A stretch of 64,000 nucleotides of DNA. It comes from Natrinema zhouii. Its GTDB lineage: Archaea; Halobacteriota; Halobacteria; Halobacteriales; Natrialbaceae. Made by a program: the position numbers and the translations under genes. How positions within the stretch are numbered: the stretch's first letter is position 1; every line of letters starts with the position of its first letter. The stretch spans positions 372,001 to 436,000 of the forward strand of contig NZ_CP084882.1 in NCBI RefSeq assembly GCF_013456555.2, written 5' to 3'. The notes beneath the pieces were generated by a model. It ran no database searches, had not been told where the DNA came from, and saw only the letters and a program-made list of their open reading frames with translations. Of this stretch, positions 47,655-56,489 are shown piece by piece.

Positions 47655-48393
47655 AGCGATTGGATGGTGCGACGTTAGATGAATTAACTACCGAGCAATG
47701 GCGAGAAGTACGGTACATGTGCACCTTCGAACGCCTATCGATCATGGCTATCAGACGAAGGAGGGTGAGACGTACCACGTTGATTTGCGATTTCTTAACC
47801 ACGGCGAATACGCACGATCACGGAAACAGGCATGCGTCCTTACCGATAAAGGCATATTAAATTTTTCTAGTTAGGTTGGTGGAAAGATAGAGATTGTCGT
47901 TGAAAACAACGGCCGGGGTATTCTTGTCCACGAATCGTTCTATCCAGATAGTTAGTTTGATTCAAAGGATACTCACACGTCCAAGTCTGTTACAGTTGGC
48001 GGTATCTACTATTATCTTCAAAGTGTCGCAACTGGAAAAGCGATACTTGCTGAATACCCAAGGGATCGTATTGAAGAGATAGTAGACCAGTGAGGGTTAA
48101 GAGAACAGACTGAGAAAACAATTACCGATCAAGAATCGCTCTTTGAATCTCTGTATGCGATCAAGGAACGAGGAGTTGCGTTTGCTGACGAGGAATATGT
48201 AATGGATTACGAGAATTCGGTCGGATCGTAAAAAAACCCGGATGGGAGTATTCTTGGCACGATTGCAGTTATTGCTCCGATATATTGATTCCAGAATGAA
48301 CGATTCAGTGACGAAATTCCAAATATTCTGGATGAATATATAATGTCGCTTAAGAAAGAAATCGAAGTGGCCTATCGAGAGGAGCATTTTTAG
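47655..48393 (+). pseudogene. IclR-family regulator, heavily degraded
   Basis: Pieces match the intact IclR protein at 10657: LDGATLDELTT, GETYHVDLRFLNHGEYARSR, KIEIVVENNGRGILVHESFY, VGGIYYYLQSVATGKAILAE, YAIKERGVAFADEEYVMDY, NPDGSILGTIAVIAPIY and NERFSDEIPNILDEYIMSL. At least five in-frame stops plus shifts. AT-rich like its relative, so the two share origin. It ends 29 bp before the convergent pdaD gene. Confidence 0.85.
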
Positions 48394-48421
48394 AACACGA
48401 TGATCTCCCGTATTTAGAGCA

Positions 48422-48898
48422 TTAAATAATAGGGGAGGATCGCCCATAAATCGCCAGTACGACGGCACTAGCGTAATGTTCAACATCAGATTCAGCCTCA
48501 GCGACGACTTCCTCTCCATCACTAAGAAATTCCCAGTCTCGATGGTCCTTACCAGCAGTCAAACCAGTCTTAATGCGCTCACGGACAGTATTCTCTGTAT
48601 CGCCTGTTGACTCGTAGAAAATACCCCGTCCGGATTTACTGCGTGTCCATCCGATCCCAGCAGCGGCTGTCTCACCGGGTTTGACCGTTTTTCGACTTTG
48701 AACAACAGTCAAGCGATCACCGACTGTTCCCAAATCGGGAGCGGTTCCGATAACCTCAAGAGCAGCATCGCTCGGAATAACTGAAGAGACACTAACTAAA
48801 TTGTAATTATGAACGTTCGCAGCTGCTAGCGCTGCATCATACGATGCCTTCTCGGTTGAAGCATTTCCGATTCCCCAGACGATTCTAATTTTACCCAT
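48422..48898 (-). CDS. pdaD: pyruvoyl-dependent arginine decarboxylase
   Basis: A 158-aa proenzyme. Self-cleavage within NLVSVSSVIPSDAALEVIGT turns the second serine of the SS pair into the pyruvoyl group, giving alpha and beta chains; the mature enzyme decarboxylates arginine to agmatine. Also seen: GIGNASTEKASYDAALAAAN at the N-terminus and AAAGIGWTRSKSGRGIFYES, with the conserved E near the active site. Full length. Monocistronic. Agmatine is the entry to archaeal polyamines and agmatidine, and in haloarchaea has been linked to deoxyhypusine formation; dys is 5.3 kb away. Confidence 0.93.
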   Translation of the reverse strand: MGKIRIVWGIGNASTEKASYDAALAAANVHNYNLVSVSSVIPSDAALEVIGTAPDLGTVGDRLTVVQSRKTVKPGETAAAGIGWTRSKSGRGIFYESTGDTENTVRERIKTGLTAGKDHRDWEFLSDGEEVVAEAESDVEHYASAVVLAIYGRSSPII

Positions 48899-49137
48899 AT
48901 ACGTTCAAATCGGACACCGAAATAAGGAGTTTCGATTTACTTGGAGCTTGCTTAACCGCCAGAGCCAACACCTCTCGCCAACAGGCTAACCATCATCAGT
49001 CTCAGAACAGAAAAAAACTCTTTCGCCTTTCTCGGTACACAAACCTAGTCAAGAAGGTGGCGATAGCTGCGTTGGCTAGGCCATAATACTTATTCATTGA
49101 CCACTAATTCCTTTGGAGATTCTCCAATTGAGCAGTC

Positions 49138-50184
49138 ATACGGAATCAGAATCAATTAGCGATCGCGTGGAATTAGCGACAACGAGAGCACTACTGGTCG
49201 CCATTGCGACGGCGGCGAACAAGGGATTCAATAGACCGGCGACTGCAAGTGGAATCGCTATAATATTGTAACATATTGCTCAGCCGAGGTTCTGGCGGAT
49301 TCGTCGGTGAGTCTTGGCAGCGATCGCAAAGATTTCCGCAACTGCCTCGAGATCGTCCGAAATGATTACCGCGTCAGCAGCGTCTGTCGCAAGTTGCGTT
49401 CCTCCCATAGTGATTCCAATATCCGCGACCGCCAGTGCAGAGGCATCGTTATTCCCGTCACCAACCATAGCGACCGTTCCCCGGGAACGGAGTCGACGGA
49501 TCGTTTCGGCCTTGGCTTCAGGTGGAACACCTGCGAATACCTCGCCAACTCCCTCAACATCACGAAAGCGATCGGCCGCCGCCCTCGTCGCCTGTGAGCA
49601 CGACGATTTCCCGACTCCGTAATAGCGTCTCGACAGCGACTTTCCACTCTGGTCGTGGAGCATCACCGACGGTAATTAAGTTCTGGACATACCCGTTACA
49701 GCCGACGAGGACTGGCACGTCACCGTCGGCGTATGCCTGTTCAACATTTGTCTTTAAGGTCGCTGACAGGTTCCATTCATATTCATCGAATAACGCTGGA
49801 TGGCCGACAAGCGTTTCCTCACCGTCACGCGGCCGCTGACGCCGCGGCGGTGGCGCTCGAACTCGTCGACAGTCGTGTCTGTGTCGCCTTTTTTCCCTTC
49901 GACATCGGATGCTTCTTCGACGATCGCACTCGCGATTGGATGTTCTGAGAGCCGCTCGAGGCGAGCGCCAAGAGTCTGGGTGGCCGGATCGTACGGTGAG
50001 AACACCGTCCGACAAGCGCGACGAGCGCCAGCAGGTAGATAATCCCACCGCCGAGGTGGAGTTGCGCGTTCGTCCGGAGTCCACGACCGGCATCGAATCG
50101 TTGCCGGATCAGCCGAAGAGGGCGCTCTACGAGCGTCCGTAGTTGGTGGCTCGGTTCGGCGTGTCTGGTCTCACTGTCGCTCAT
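49138..50184 (-). pseudogene. chimeric remnant: dppC start joined to copper P-type ATPase end
   Basis: From ATG 50184 (overlapping the dppB stop as ATGA) the text is the N-terminus of an ABC permease of the DppC type: MSDSETRHAEPSHQLRTLVE, LHLGGGIIYLLALVALVG, then FSPYDPATQTLGARL. It runs directly into the nucleotide-binding half of a CopA-type ATPase: LERLSEHPIASAIVEEASDV, NVEQAYADGDVPVLVGCNGY, then PPEAKAETIRRLRSRGTVAM, VGDGNNDASALAVADIGITM and the final helices NIIAIPLAVAGLLNPLFAAV. Multiple frameshifts and a stop. The junction near 49970 implies a deletion that removed most of both genes. Confidence 0.8.
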
Positions 50185-51123
50185 CGACGCCCACCCCGTT
50201 CACGTTCGATCCGTGGATCGAGCGCGACGTACGCAAGGTCGACGAGGTGATTCGTCACGACGAAGGCGAAGGCGGTCACGAGCACGATTCCCTGGACGAT
50301 CGGGTAATCGCGTGTGAAGATGGCATCGACCAGTAGCGTACCGAGACCGGGTCGCTGGAAGACGACCTCGATGACGACAGCCCCGTTGAGCACGAAACTG
50401 AACTGGAGGCCAACCATCGTCACGACGGGGACGAGCGCGTTTCGCAGCGCATGTTTGTAGACGACGAGACGCTCGCGGAGTCCCTTCGGTCGCGCGGTCG
50501 CAACGTAGTCGGTCTCGAGGATGTCGAGCATCGACGCACGGACGAGGCGAGTGAGTATCGCGGCCATGCCGGTACCGAGGGTGATCGCGGGGGGCACGAG
50601 ATGGCTGAGCGTGCCGACGCCGGAGACCGACGTCAGCCCGAGCCAGAGCGAACACACGAGGAATCACGTACCTGAACCAGAAGTTCGCCATCGAGACGCC
50701 GATTAGCGCGGCACACTGGCTCGTACGGTCGATCCAAGTGCCTTGGTAGACGGCGCTCAACACGCCGGTCGGAACGGCGAGCAGCAACGAGACGGCGATC
50801 GCCGCCAGCGCGAGTTCGAGCGTGTTCGGCAGGTACTCGAGCAACAGCGACGTGACGGGTTCAGAGCGGTAGTACGACGTCCCGAAGTCGCCATGGAGGG
50901 CGTCGCCGAGCCACGCGAGATACTGGGTGAGGAACGGTTCGTCGAACCTATGTTTGGCGCGGAAAGCCTCGACTTCGCACTCTGACGGCGGACTCTGTCG
51001 CTGCTGTCGCAGGATCGTGCGGGCCGGGTTGCCGGGTACAAAGACGACGAACCCGTATGTGATCAGCGACACGAACGTCATGACGGCCGTCAGCGAGCCG
51101 GTCTCGCGGAAGTACACGAGCAT
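50181..51123 (-). pseudogene. DppB-type ABC permease, frameshifted
   Basis: Dipeptide/oligopeptide-type inner-membrane permease. The first frame carries FVSLITYGFVVFVPGNPART, FLTQYLAWLGDALHGDFGTS, LPNTLELALAAIAVSLLLAV. The second frame carries LVPPAITLGTGMAAILTRLV, RASMLDILETDYVATARPKG, ALVPVVTMVGLQFSFVLNGA and the EAA-loop end. The shift is near 50650. No substrate-binding or ATPase genes remain beside it. GC-rich. Confidence 0.85.
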
Positions 51124-51197
51124 CCGTTTCGCGGCCAGCTTAGGGCAGTCGTCATCTCGATGTTCGCAGTGAGGAATTCGTATATATGGTCTTGGAA

Positions 51198-51485
51198 TTA
51201 AGGTAGCCGTTCGGACTGCATTTGGTCGTACAACCAGTCTGCCGCGTCGCCAAGGTTAGAGCCGGCCCACGCTCCAGACAGTTTCGCGACTAACAGTTTG
51301 TCATTCGGATCGAGGTATTCATGGAGATTGTCGCGGATATCTGACGCACTGACGCTTGTTTTGACGATGTACGTCGAATCAAGGTGGCCCCACCACGTAC
51401 CGTAGTCTTCGATCGCATCTGTGAGATCGTCGTAGTTCTGTCCGGGATCCTGCAGGTCGTATCCGATTACGTAACAGTTCGACAC
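51198..51485 (-). CDS. SinR-like protein with probable Cas2-type fold
   Basis: A 95-aa protein. MSNCYVIGYDLQDPGQNYDD, DAIEDYGTWWGHLDSTYIVK and DPNDKLLVAKLSGAWAG match the small family annotated SinR (not the Bacillus regulator), whose ferredoxin-like fold resembles Cas2/VapD. The leading beta strand followed by YDL is characteristic. No cas genes or repeats nearby, so a stand-alone nuclease-like or antitoxin role is more likely than CRISPR adaptation; this is inference. Confidence 0.7.
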   Translation of the reverse strand: MSNCYVIGYDLQDPGQNYDDLTDAIEDYGTWWGHLDSTYIVKTSVSASDIRDNLHEYLDPNDKLLVAKLSGAWAGSNLGDAADWLYDQMQSERLP

Positions 51486-51554
51486 ACTATCTCGTTACGG
51501 CCGGTCGCGAATAAGGGTTCCCGTGCCGGAGTGAAAGTGAGCGAATCGCCGTAC

Positions 51555-51743
51555 TCAGAACCGATACCCCACTGCTTCGTCAATCGTCTTCCCGTGTTCG
51601 GCGGCCAGATCCTGTGCCCGTGTCCACTCCCGGCGAGCCCGTTCGGGGTCGCGATCGCGGAGGGCGTCGTGATACTCGACAAGCGCAGTAATCAGAAGGG
51701 TGTTGTTTTCAAGTCGACGGGCATGCATTACAGTCCGGGCCAA
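51555..51743 (-). CDS. hypothetical protein, 62 aa, helical
   Basis: Two long helices with a turn: NNTLLITALVEYHDALRDRD and PERARREWTRAQDLAAEHGK. Charged, no membrane segment. The regular heptad-like pattern supports a real gene. Unknown function. Same strand as the SinR-like gene, 69 bp upstream of its start. Confidence 0.55.
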   Translation of the reverse strand: MARTVMHARRLENNTLLITALVEYHDALRDRDPERARREWTRAQDLAAEHGKTIDEAVGYRF

Positions 51744-51975
51744 TGACCGACGGGATAACCGCTTCGGCCGATCGTTAGCAGTAGATCATAGCGCGATTTC
51801 TTTATTCAGAACGATCCGGGAAATCCATGGTGAGTACAGGAGGTGGTGATCAATCGGAACTGTTTTAACACCCTATCAAATTTAAGTAGTTTAGCGGAGT
51901 CAGGAATTTTTAACGTATGGGGAGGGTCGAAATCTTCTCGCTGTCTGAGACCGATGCGGAAACGCATATGCGGCT

Positions 51976-52095
51976 ATGACCACTGGCGATAAAGGAATAC
52001 TCCCAATTGGGACTCGAAATAGTTGCAGATGCGGCGGGACATCGTTCTCCCACGTAGACAAAGAAGATTTTGAAGAAGCTACTGACGGTGACTGA
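51976..52095 (+). CDS. possible micro-protein, 39 aa
   Basis: MTTGDKGILPIGTRNSCRCG then GTSFSHVDKEDFEEA and an acidic end. The CRCG pair hints at metal binding. Its ATG overlaps the TGA of a 20-codon frame beginning at 51916. Uncertain. Confidence 0.3.
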   Translation: MTTGDKGILPIGTRNSCRCGGTSFSHVDKEDFEEATDGD

Positions 52096-52146
52096 TCAGT
52101 AAGTACACGTAGTTACCGTTCGGTACAGGTGAAGCAGTTATCCAAC

Positions 52147-52625
52147 TCATTTCTCGAACTCATCACTCTGGTAATCGAGATGATCTAATCGAGGACCGAA
52201 TAGTTCACGGATAAGGACCAGCAAGGGATTGGTCGTTCCTTCACCGACCATTGCGATTTCCGTTTTCGTCCCATCAGCATCTTCGTCCTACAGACCAACG
52301 ACGACTTTCGCCTGATCGGCGACAATCAGCCGACTTACTTTGGGACAACTCGGCTGTTCATACATCCAGTCCATCCGGTGGTCCCATATCGTCGCTTCTG
52401 GAAGGCGATCCTGAAAGAACTTCCGAACCTCTGGGCTTTTCGTCCCGGTATGTAACTCAACTCCTCGTTCAATGGCTCTCTCCGCATGGGGAGACATTCC
52501 TCGTCGAAAAGTTCGTCGGAACTGTAAATCAGAAACAGTTCATCCTTAGCTTCATCGGTCAACTTCCAACCGTAGTCGTACACGTCTTTGCGCCCCTCAA
52601 GTCGCCCAACGGTACTATCGTCTGG
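52147..52625 (-). pseudogene. TrmB-like transcriptional regulator C-terminal fragment
   Basis: Pieces in two frames: DVYDYGWKLTDEAKDELFLI, YSSDELFDEECLP; then HAERAIERGVELHTGTKSPE, VRKFFQDRLPEATIWDHRMD, VSRLIVADQAKVVVGL-stop, DEDADGTKTEIAMVGEGTTN and GPRLDHLDYQSDEFEK. This is the effector domain pattern of haloarchaeal TrmB-like sugar-responsive regulators. The DNA-binding N-terminus is gone and a frameshift and stop interrupt it. Confidence 0.55.
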
Positions 52626-52634
52626 TCTGCGTTC

Positions 52635-52949
52635 CTATCCAGACCGTGAGAGCAGTTCGTCGAGTACGTCTATGTCCCTCCACCCGGCGTCACTTCTCAA
52701 GTAGTTCTCGTCAGTGACGATGCTTTCATCACAGTCGTATTTGATGAATCCTGCTTCGTCAAGTCGAGGGAGGTGATTATGATGGAGCGAGATGACCGTC
52801 TGCTCAATGTTCCCTTCGTCCTCCAAAACAAGTTGTTCAGCAATCTCGGTCACAGAAAGTCCGTGTGACGCATCCGTAAGAACGGTCAAAACTGCTCGGT
52901 TAGTGGTATCTGCAAGTAGCTGAATGAGTTCTTCGTCCTGCGAATCCAT
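52635..52949 (-). CDS. winged-helix protein of the haloarchaeal DUF7344 type
   Basis: A 104-aa protein. An ArsR-like winged helix fills residues 5-80: ELIQLLADTTNRAVLTVLTD, GLSVTEIAEQLVLEDEGNIE, TVISLHHNHLPRLDEAGFIK-YD. The LHHNHLPRLDEAGFIxYD recognition-helix text is diagnostic of a large haloarchaeal regulator group. Start at MDSQDEE; the 35 upstream codons read as non-protein. It probably regulates a neighbouring or membrane-protein gene. Confidence 0.8.
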   Translation of the reverse strand: MDSQDEELIQLLADTTNRAVLTVLTDASHGLSVTEIAEQLVLEDEGNIEQTVISLHHNHLPRLDEAGFIKYDCDESIVTDENYLRSDAGWRDIDVLDELLSRSG

Positions 52950-53144
52950 TACTGATAAATATCCCCGGGGGATAATAAGAATAAGGTATCGGTTCACATA
53001 CACAATTACCGAATTTTTATCCGTCAATTTTCGTTGAAGGATATACCTCTCCAATGATTAATAAGCACACGTAATTGCCGTTTAGGGGAATGAACTACTT
53101 ACCGGCCGTTTTAACAGCCACGAGAGACCAGAGTCTGGTGAGAA

Positions 53145-53246
53145 ATGAACTGGCCTAATCTATTGTTGGCAGTACTAATCCTACTCCTATTAGCGGTCTT
53201 TCTGATAGGGACTATCCTAGCCGGTTCGACCTCCGGAATGTGGTAA
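53145..53246 (+). CDS. single-helix micro-membrane protein, 33 aa
   Basis: MNWPNLLLAVLILLLLAVFL then IGTILAGSTSGMW and stop. One very hydrophobic transmembrane helix with almost no cytosolic part. Copies of the ACACGTAGTTA repeat lie just before and at its end. Plausible but short. Confidence 0.4.
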   Translation: MNWPNLLLAVLILLLLAVFLIGTILAGSTSGMW

Positions 53247-53435
53247 GTAGTTATCGAACTGCATGTATAGTTGGTTTTATCTGCTGGGACCGATCCAATA
53301 AACAACTGTGTGAGGACATCCAACTTTGACCAGAGGAGGATAGACGGTAAGTGGGTACACGTAGTTATCGAATCTCCTGGCTCGGTTTTAAGCAGTATTT
53401 TGAATAAAGAAATCGTGCTACTATCTACGGTTACC

Positions 53436-53848
53436 ATGCTCGAAACTCTCGAAACACTCTCCTACAACGCTGTGCTGGCCGTAATCCTCGCAGCCATCGT
53501 CCGTACCTACCTCCAGACCAACGAGGCCCCATCGAGGAAGCCCGCCAGCTGTACGCCGAGGGAACAATCGACAAACCCGAACACAAGTGTCGGCTCGGCG
53601 AGGCCGTTGACGACCGGCACGACCAGATTCACCTGATCTACGTTAGAGGAAATCTCTGACGAGGATCGCGAATCTCCGATTCGCTCACCGTTGAAGATAT
53701 CAACGGCGTCGGGCCAAAGACGAGTAAGGCGATCACGAGGGGTTTCGATAATTTAGACGACCTTCGGGCGAGCGAGCGCAAGCGGTTAGAAAACGTGTAT
53801 GAGGTTGAGGCCGAGACGGCCGGGGCTGTTCTTGGAAGGATTCAATGA
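53436..53848 (+). pseudogene. membrane-anchored helix-hairpin-helix protein, frameshifted
   Basis: Starts LETLSYNAVLAVILAAIVRT-YLQTNEAP, shifts frame, then EEARQLYAEGTIDKPEHKCR, LGEAVDDRHDQIHLIYV, a stop, and the helix-hairpin-helix SLTVEDINGVGPKTSKAITR, GFDNLDDLRASERKRLENVY. A membrane anchor plus an HhH DNA-binding domain is a known haloarchaeal arrangement. A shift near 53525 and a break near 53660. Confidence 0.65.
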
Positions 53849-54396
53849 CCGTTATGTGGGTGCCGATAGACTGTAGTCTGGGATACGGTCTCCCGCGGCT
53901 CTTCTACTGCTTCAGATAATAATTATTAATAATATAATATTAGGAATATGGCTATCTCGGAGTGGGAGTGAGGCGACTGTGGATGTTCTCAGCCGGGTAC
54001 AGTAGCCGCGGCCGTCATAGACTCATGATATGCTTTCCACGGTTACAGTCGGGCGGTACAAGCACGGGGAATTCGCGCTTGTACTCGCCACGGGCCGCGG
54101 ACAGTACCAAGGGCCTGGATTCGCAGTGATTCAGTGCAGCACTCGCCATGAGACGTGTGCCGTGTCAGTTCGCTGTGTGATCTGCCCCTAGATGTTCTCG
54201 GGTGGGACGCGAGTACCAGTAGGGCAGACCGTATGAGTGTGAGACAGCGACACGAATAGCTGTTTGCCTGTCTAATTCAGGGAGGCGACGCTGTCACCGA
54301 AATTGGGACCGAATAGCAAACCATGATAGTCGGTCCGTCACACATGCAGTTGAAAGCCAAACGGTCATCTGCACTGGGCAGGTTCGTACTGAACGT
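53849..54396. other. 548 bp without an identified gene
   Basis: AT-rich run near 53920-53950 (TAATAATTATTAATAATATAATA) and GC-richer flanks. No coding frame, hairpin pair or RNA recognised. Confidence 0.4.
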
Positions 54397-54558
54397 ATGT
54401 CACTCTCCACCGCAGTCCGGCGGTGGTTATCAACCGACGACAATATAGTCTACGAATGTCGAGATTGCGGGACAACACTTGAACTCACTACGTCGGAGTG
54501 TCCTGTCTGCGGGTCACGTGAAATCGCCGAATACGACGCTGAAGAATATGATGCATAA
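54397..54558 (+). CDS. small zinc-ribbon protein, 53 aa
   Basis: MSLSTAVRRWLSTDDNIVYE then CRDCGTTLELTTSECPVCGS: two CxxC knuckles (CRDCG and CPVCG), a complete zinc ribbon, followed by an acidic end. This is a common haloarchaeal rubredoxin-like small protein of unknown role. Confidence 0.7.
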   Translation: MSLSTAVRRWLSTDDNIVYECRDCGTTLELTTSECPVCGSREIAEYDAEEYDA

Positions 54559-54559
54559 C

Positions 54560-54834
54560 AGTACGTCATCGCCTATTCGTCGGCCAGACTACTCTCAGAC
54601 CTCGTCGATCAACTCAGTGACGAGAAGGACCTCAAGCTCCGCCTCGTATTTCACGTCGACGTTTGGAACAAAACAACCCGGACCATCGCTAAAGCTATCT
54701 CAGAGATTTCTAAAGCGACCTCAAAAGCGATCGTCTGCGAGCACGCGAGTCTGGCTGACCTGCGGGGGAGCGGTTAGAAGGCGTGTATAGGGTTGGGAAG
54801 AGACGGCAGGGGTTGTGCGTGAGCGGGTTCTAGA
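54560..54834 (+). pseudogene. helix-hairpin-helix gene remnant
   Basis: The open frame after the zinc-ribbon gene ends KAISEISKATSKAIVCEHAS-LADLRGSG, then a stop. Further text (GLGRDGRGC) is a degraded second hairpin. Similar to the HhH tail at 53690-53848. The upstream portion (SARLLSDLVDQLSDEKDLKL) is unidentified. Confidence 0.4.
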
Positions 54835-54917
54835 ATGATGGTCTCGAGAATTAGACATCGCTAGTGAATGGCCGATAGAGGTCGGGTTACTTCTGTTTAG
54901 ACGATGGAGAATGTCTC

Positions 54918-55097
54918 ATGGCCTCGTGCGAGCGTGAGGAGTGTCCCAACAAAGCCACGCATGTGGTGATTTACAATCCTGTGGGTGATGAGCGATCGAC
55001 CAAGTACTACTGCGAGACTCACGCGAAGGTGGCCGCCGACGAAGCGGTAAATGATAGTGCGGGCGATCTCTTCCTCGGTCCTGTGCCGTTTGAATGA
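54918..55097 (+). CDS. small cysteine/histidine protein, 59 aa
   Basis: MASCEREECPNKATHVVIYN, then STKYYCETHAKVAADEAVND and an end GPVPFE. Ligand pattern CxxxxC...CxxH suggests one bound zinc. The codon pattern is consistent through the full length. Known as unannotated small zinc-binding proteins in haloarchaeal mobile regions; function unknown. Confidence 0.6.
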   Translation: MASCEREECPNKATHVVIYNPVGDERSTKYYCETHAKVAADEAVNDSAGDLFLGPVPFE

Positions 55098-55128
55098 TCG
55101 TTCGGTTGTGGAACTGTCGCTGACAGAT

Positions 55129-55340
55129 TCACTCGTTTTCAAACACGCCCGTATTGTCTTCGCCCAGCTCGCTCGCTTCGATGTGCGAGTACATTTCAGA
55201 GGTCGTTTTCGGATCGGCGTGCCGGAGTGTCCGTTGAGCGCGTTGCGCGCCGTGTTCCTTATACAGCGTCTCGCCGACACCACAACGAGCGCCGTGGAGG
55301 GTCAGATACTCGCCGTCCTCGATGCACCTGCACTGACTTG
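55129..55340 (-). pseudogene. tyrosine integrase C-terminal fragment
   Basis: Minus strand: EDGEYLTLHGARCGVGETLY, KEHGAQRAQRTLRHADPKTT, SEMYSHIEASELGEDN, stop at 55129. It matches the HxxR...H...Y end of archaeal phage/plasmid integrases, with the catalytic tyrosine in MYSHI and the box-II HGAR (usual second R changed to C). The rest of the gene is gone. Confidence 0.7.
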
Positions 55341-55351
55341 CAAGGCACTCT

Positions 55352-55925
55352 CTAGGTAACGTACGCGGTTATCGGTGGGTGGAGATCGGCAGCTGCACAG
55401 TTGGTCCTGAGAACAGGAGTATTACCCCGTTCCGTCTCCCAGTAGCTGACACCGAGATCGTAGTCGTCGTATATCCGGTCGAGCATCGCGAGCGCCGACT
55501 GAAACTGGGCGTAGTTCTTACACATATACTCGATCGTCTCTGTTCTCGGGATCATCGGATAGCCTTCGACGCGCTCAATTTCGAGTGACGGTTGTGGATC
55601 GAGGACGACCTGTAACGATCCTGCTAGCTCGTCTTGGGGCAGCCGTTCGGATGTGATGGGAAGGTTGAACGACTCGAAAAAGGCCTCCCAGGTGTCGACG
55701 TTCTGCTCACGAACGGCAAGGAACAGCGGATAGTCGTCGGGATCATGACCGACTTGGTAGCTGCCCTGTGTCCACACATAGACGGCGTCGATCCGTGTGA
55801 ACGCGAACGGCCAGTTTCCGAACTGGGGGATGACGTAGGCCTCTTCGATGAATGGTGGACTGGTGCCGGCGCTGGCAGCGACGATCTCACGTGCTGCGTC
55901 TCTTACGCGGTTGTCGACGACTGAG
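55352..55925 (-). pseudogene. hypothetical protein gene lacking its 5' end
   Basis: An open frame reading VVDNRVRDAAREIVAASAGT, EEAYVIPQFGNWPFAFTRID, AVYVWTQGSYQVGHDPDDYP, LFLAVREQNVDTWEAFFESF, LQVVLDPQPSLEIERVEGYP, YMCKNYAQFQSALAMLDRIY. About 190 codons without a convincing start; the ISH3 fragment begins right upstream and probably removed it. Soluble, acidic. Family not recognised. A shorter version could start at 55777. Confidence 0.5.
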
Positions 55926-55933
55926 AGGCCGTC

Positions 55934-56308
55934 GTCATAACGGGGTGGCGCGTCAGCGGCGTAGCCGTGACGCGCCGTTCATCGCCACGCCACGGGATGC
56001 ACGAGAGCACTATCGCAAGTGCTTCGGCATCGAATCAGGCTACCGATTAGCCAGCAGAGCCTTGCTCTCACCAGTTCTCGGGATGCCGGGCTTTGGTTAT
56101 TGCTGTTTGTCGTGAATCTGTTGCTGCAGAACGTCTGGCGATACCTCCACTGGATGTACGTAGCGGCACCCCGCCGTGGGGGCGCCGCCTCTGGGAGTCG
56201 TCGTTCACGGAGCTCTATGAGATGGTGATTCGTACTGTCTGGACAGCCCTCGGTGTGCACAAAGCTGTCCCAGCGAGTCAACCACTTGACGACCAGTTCT
56301 TCCGGTAG
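55934..56308 (+). pseudogene. ISH3-family transposase C-terminal fragment
   Basis: RDAPFIATPRDAREHYRKCF, GIESGYRLASRALLSP carry the glutamate of the DDE triad. After frameshifts come LLLQNVWRYLHWMYVAAPRR and TALGVHKAVPASQPLDDQFF. This is the distinctive end of ISH3 transposases. The first two thirds are missing. 56309-56489 contains a short unidentified open end (YPDIIDVDSVSTGGDRESLD) and nothing more. Confidence 0.85.
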
Positions 56309-56489
56309 CTGTCCCTGAATTGGGGCACGCTCGGGAGTGGTAACACTGTCACGTCGGTGGCGATCGCCGCCGACAGCGACTGACCGACGTCAGACATCTC
56401 CATCGTTCTAATGGCTATCCAGACATCATAGACGTAGATTCAGTGTCTACTGGAGGAGATCGTGAGTCTCTCGATGTGATCGACTGAGT

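Larger units (their letters stand above)
52101..53371 (+). repeat. dispersed short repeat, core ACACGTAGTTAYCG
   Basis: Related direct copies at 52101-52120 (AAGTACACGTAGTTACCGTT), 53063-53082 (AAGCACACGTAATTGCCGTT), 53244-53257 (AAGTAGTTATCGAA, partly deleted) and 53356-53371 (TACACGTAGTTATCGA), always plus strand and in non-coding gaps between small genes. Function unknown; could be a regulatory or recombination site. Confidence 0.45.

Noticed and set aside
51198..51485. Calling this gene cas2
   Set aside because: Similarity is to the fold of SinR-like proteins only; no cas1, repeats or other cas genes in the window.
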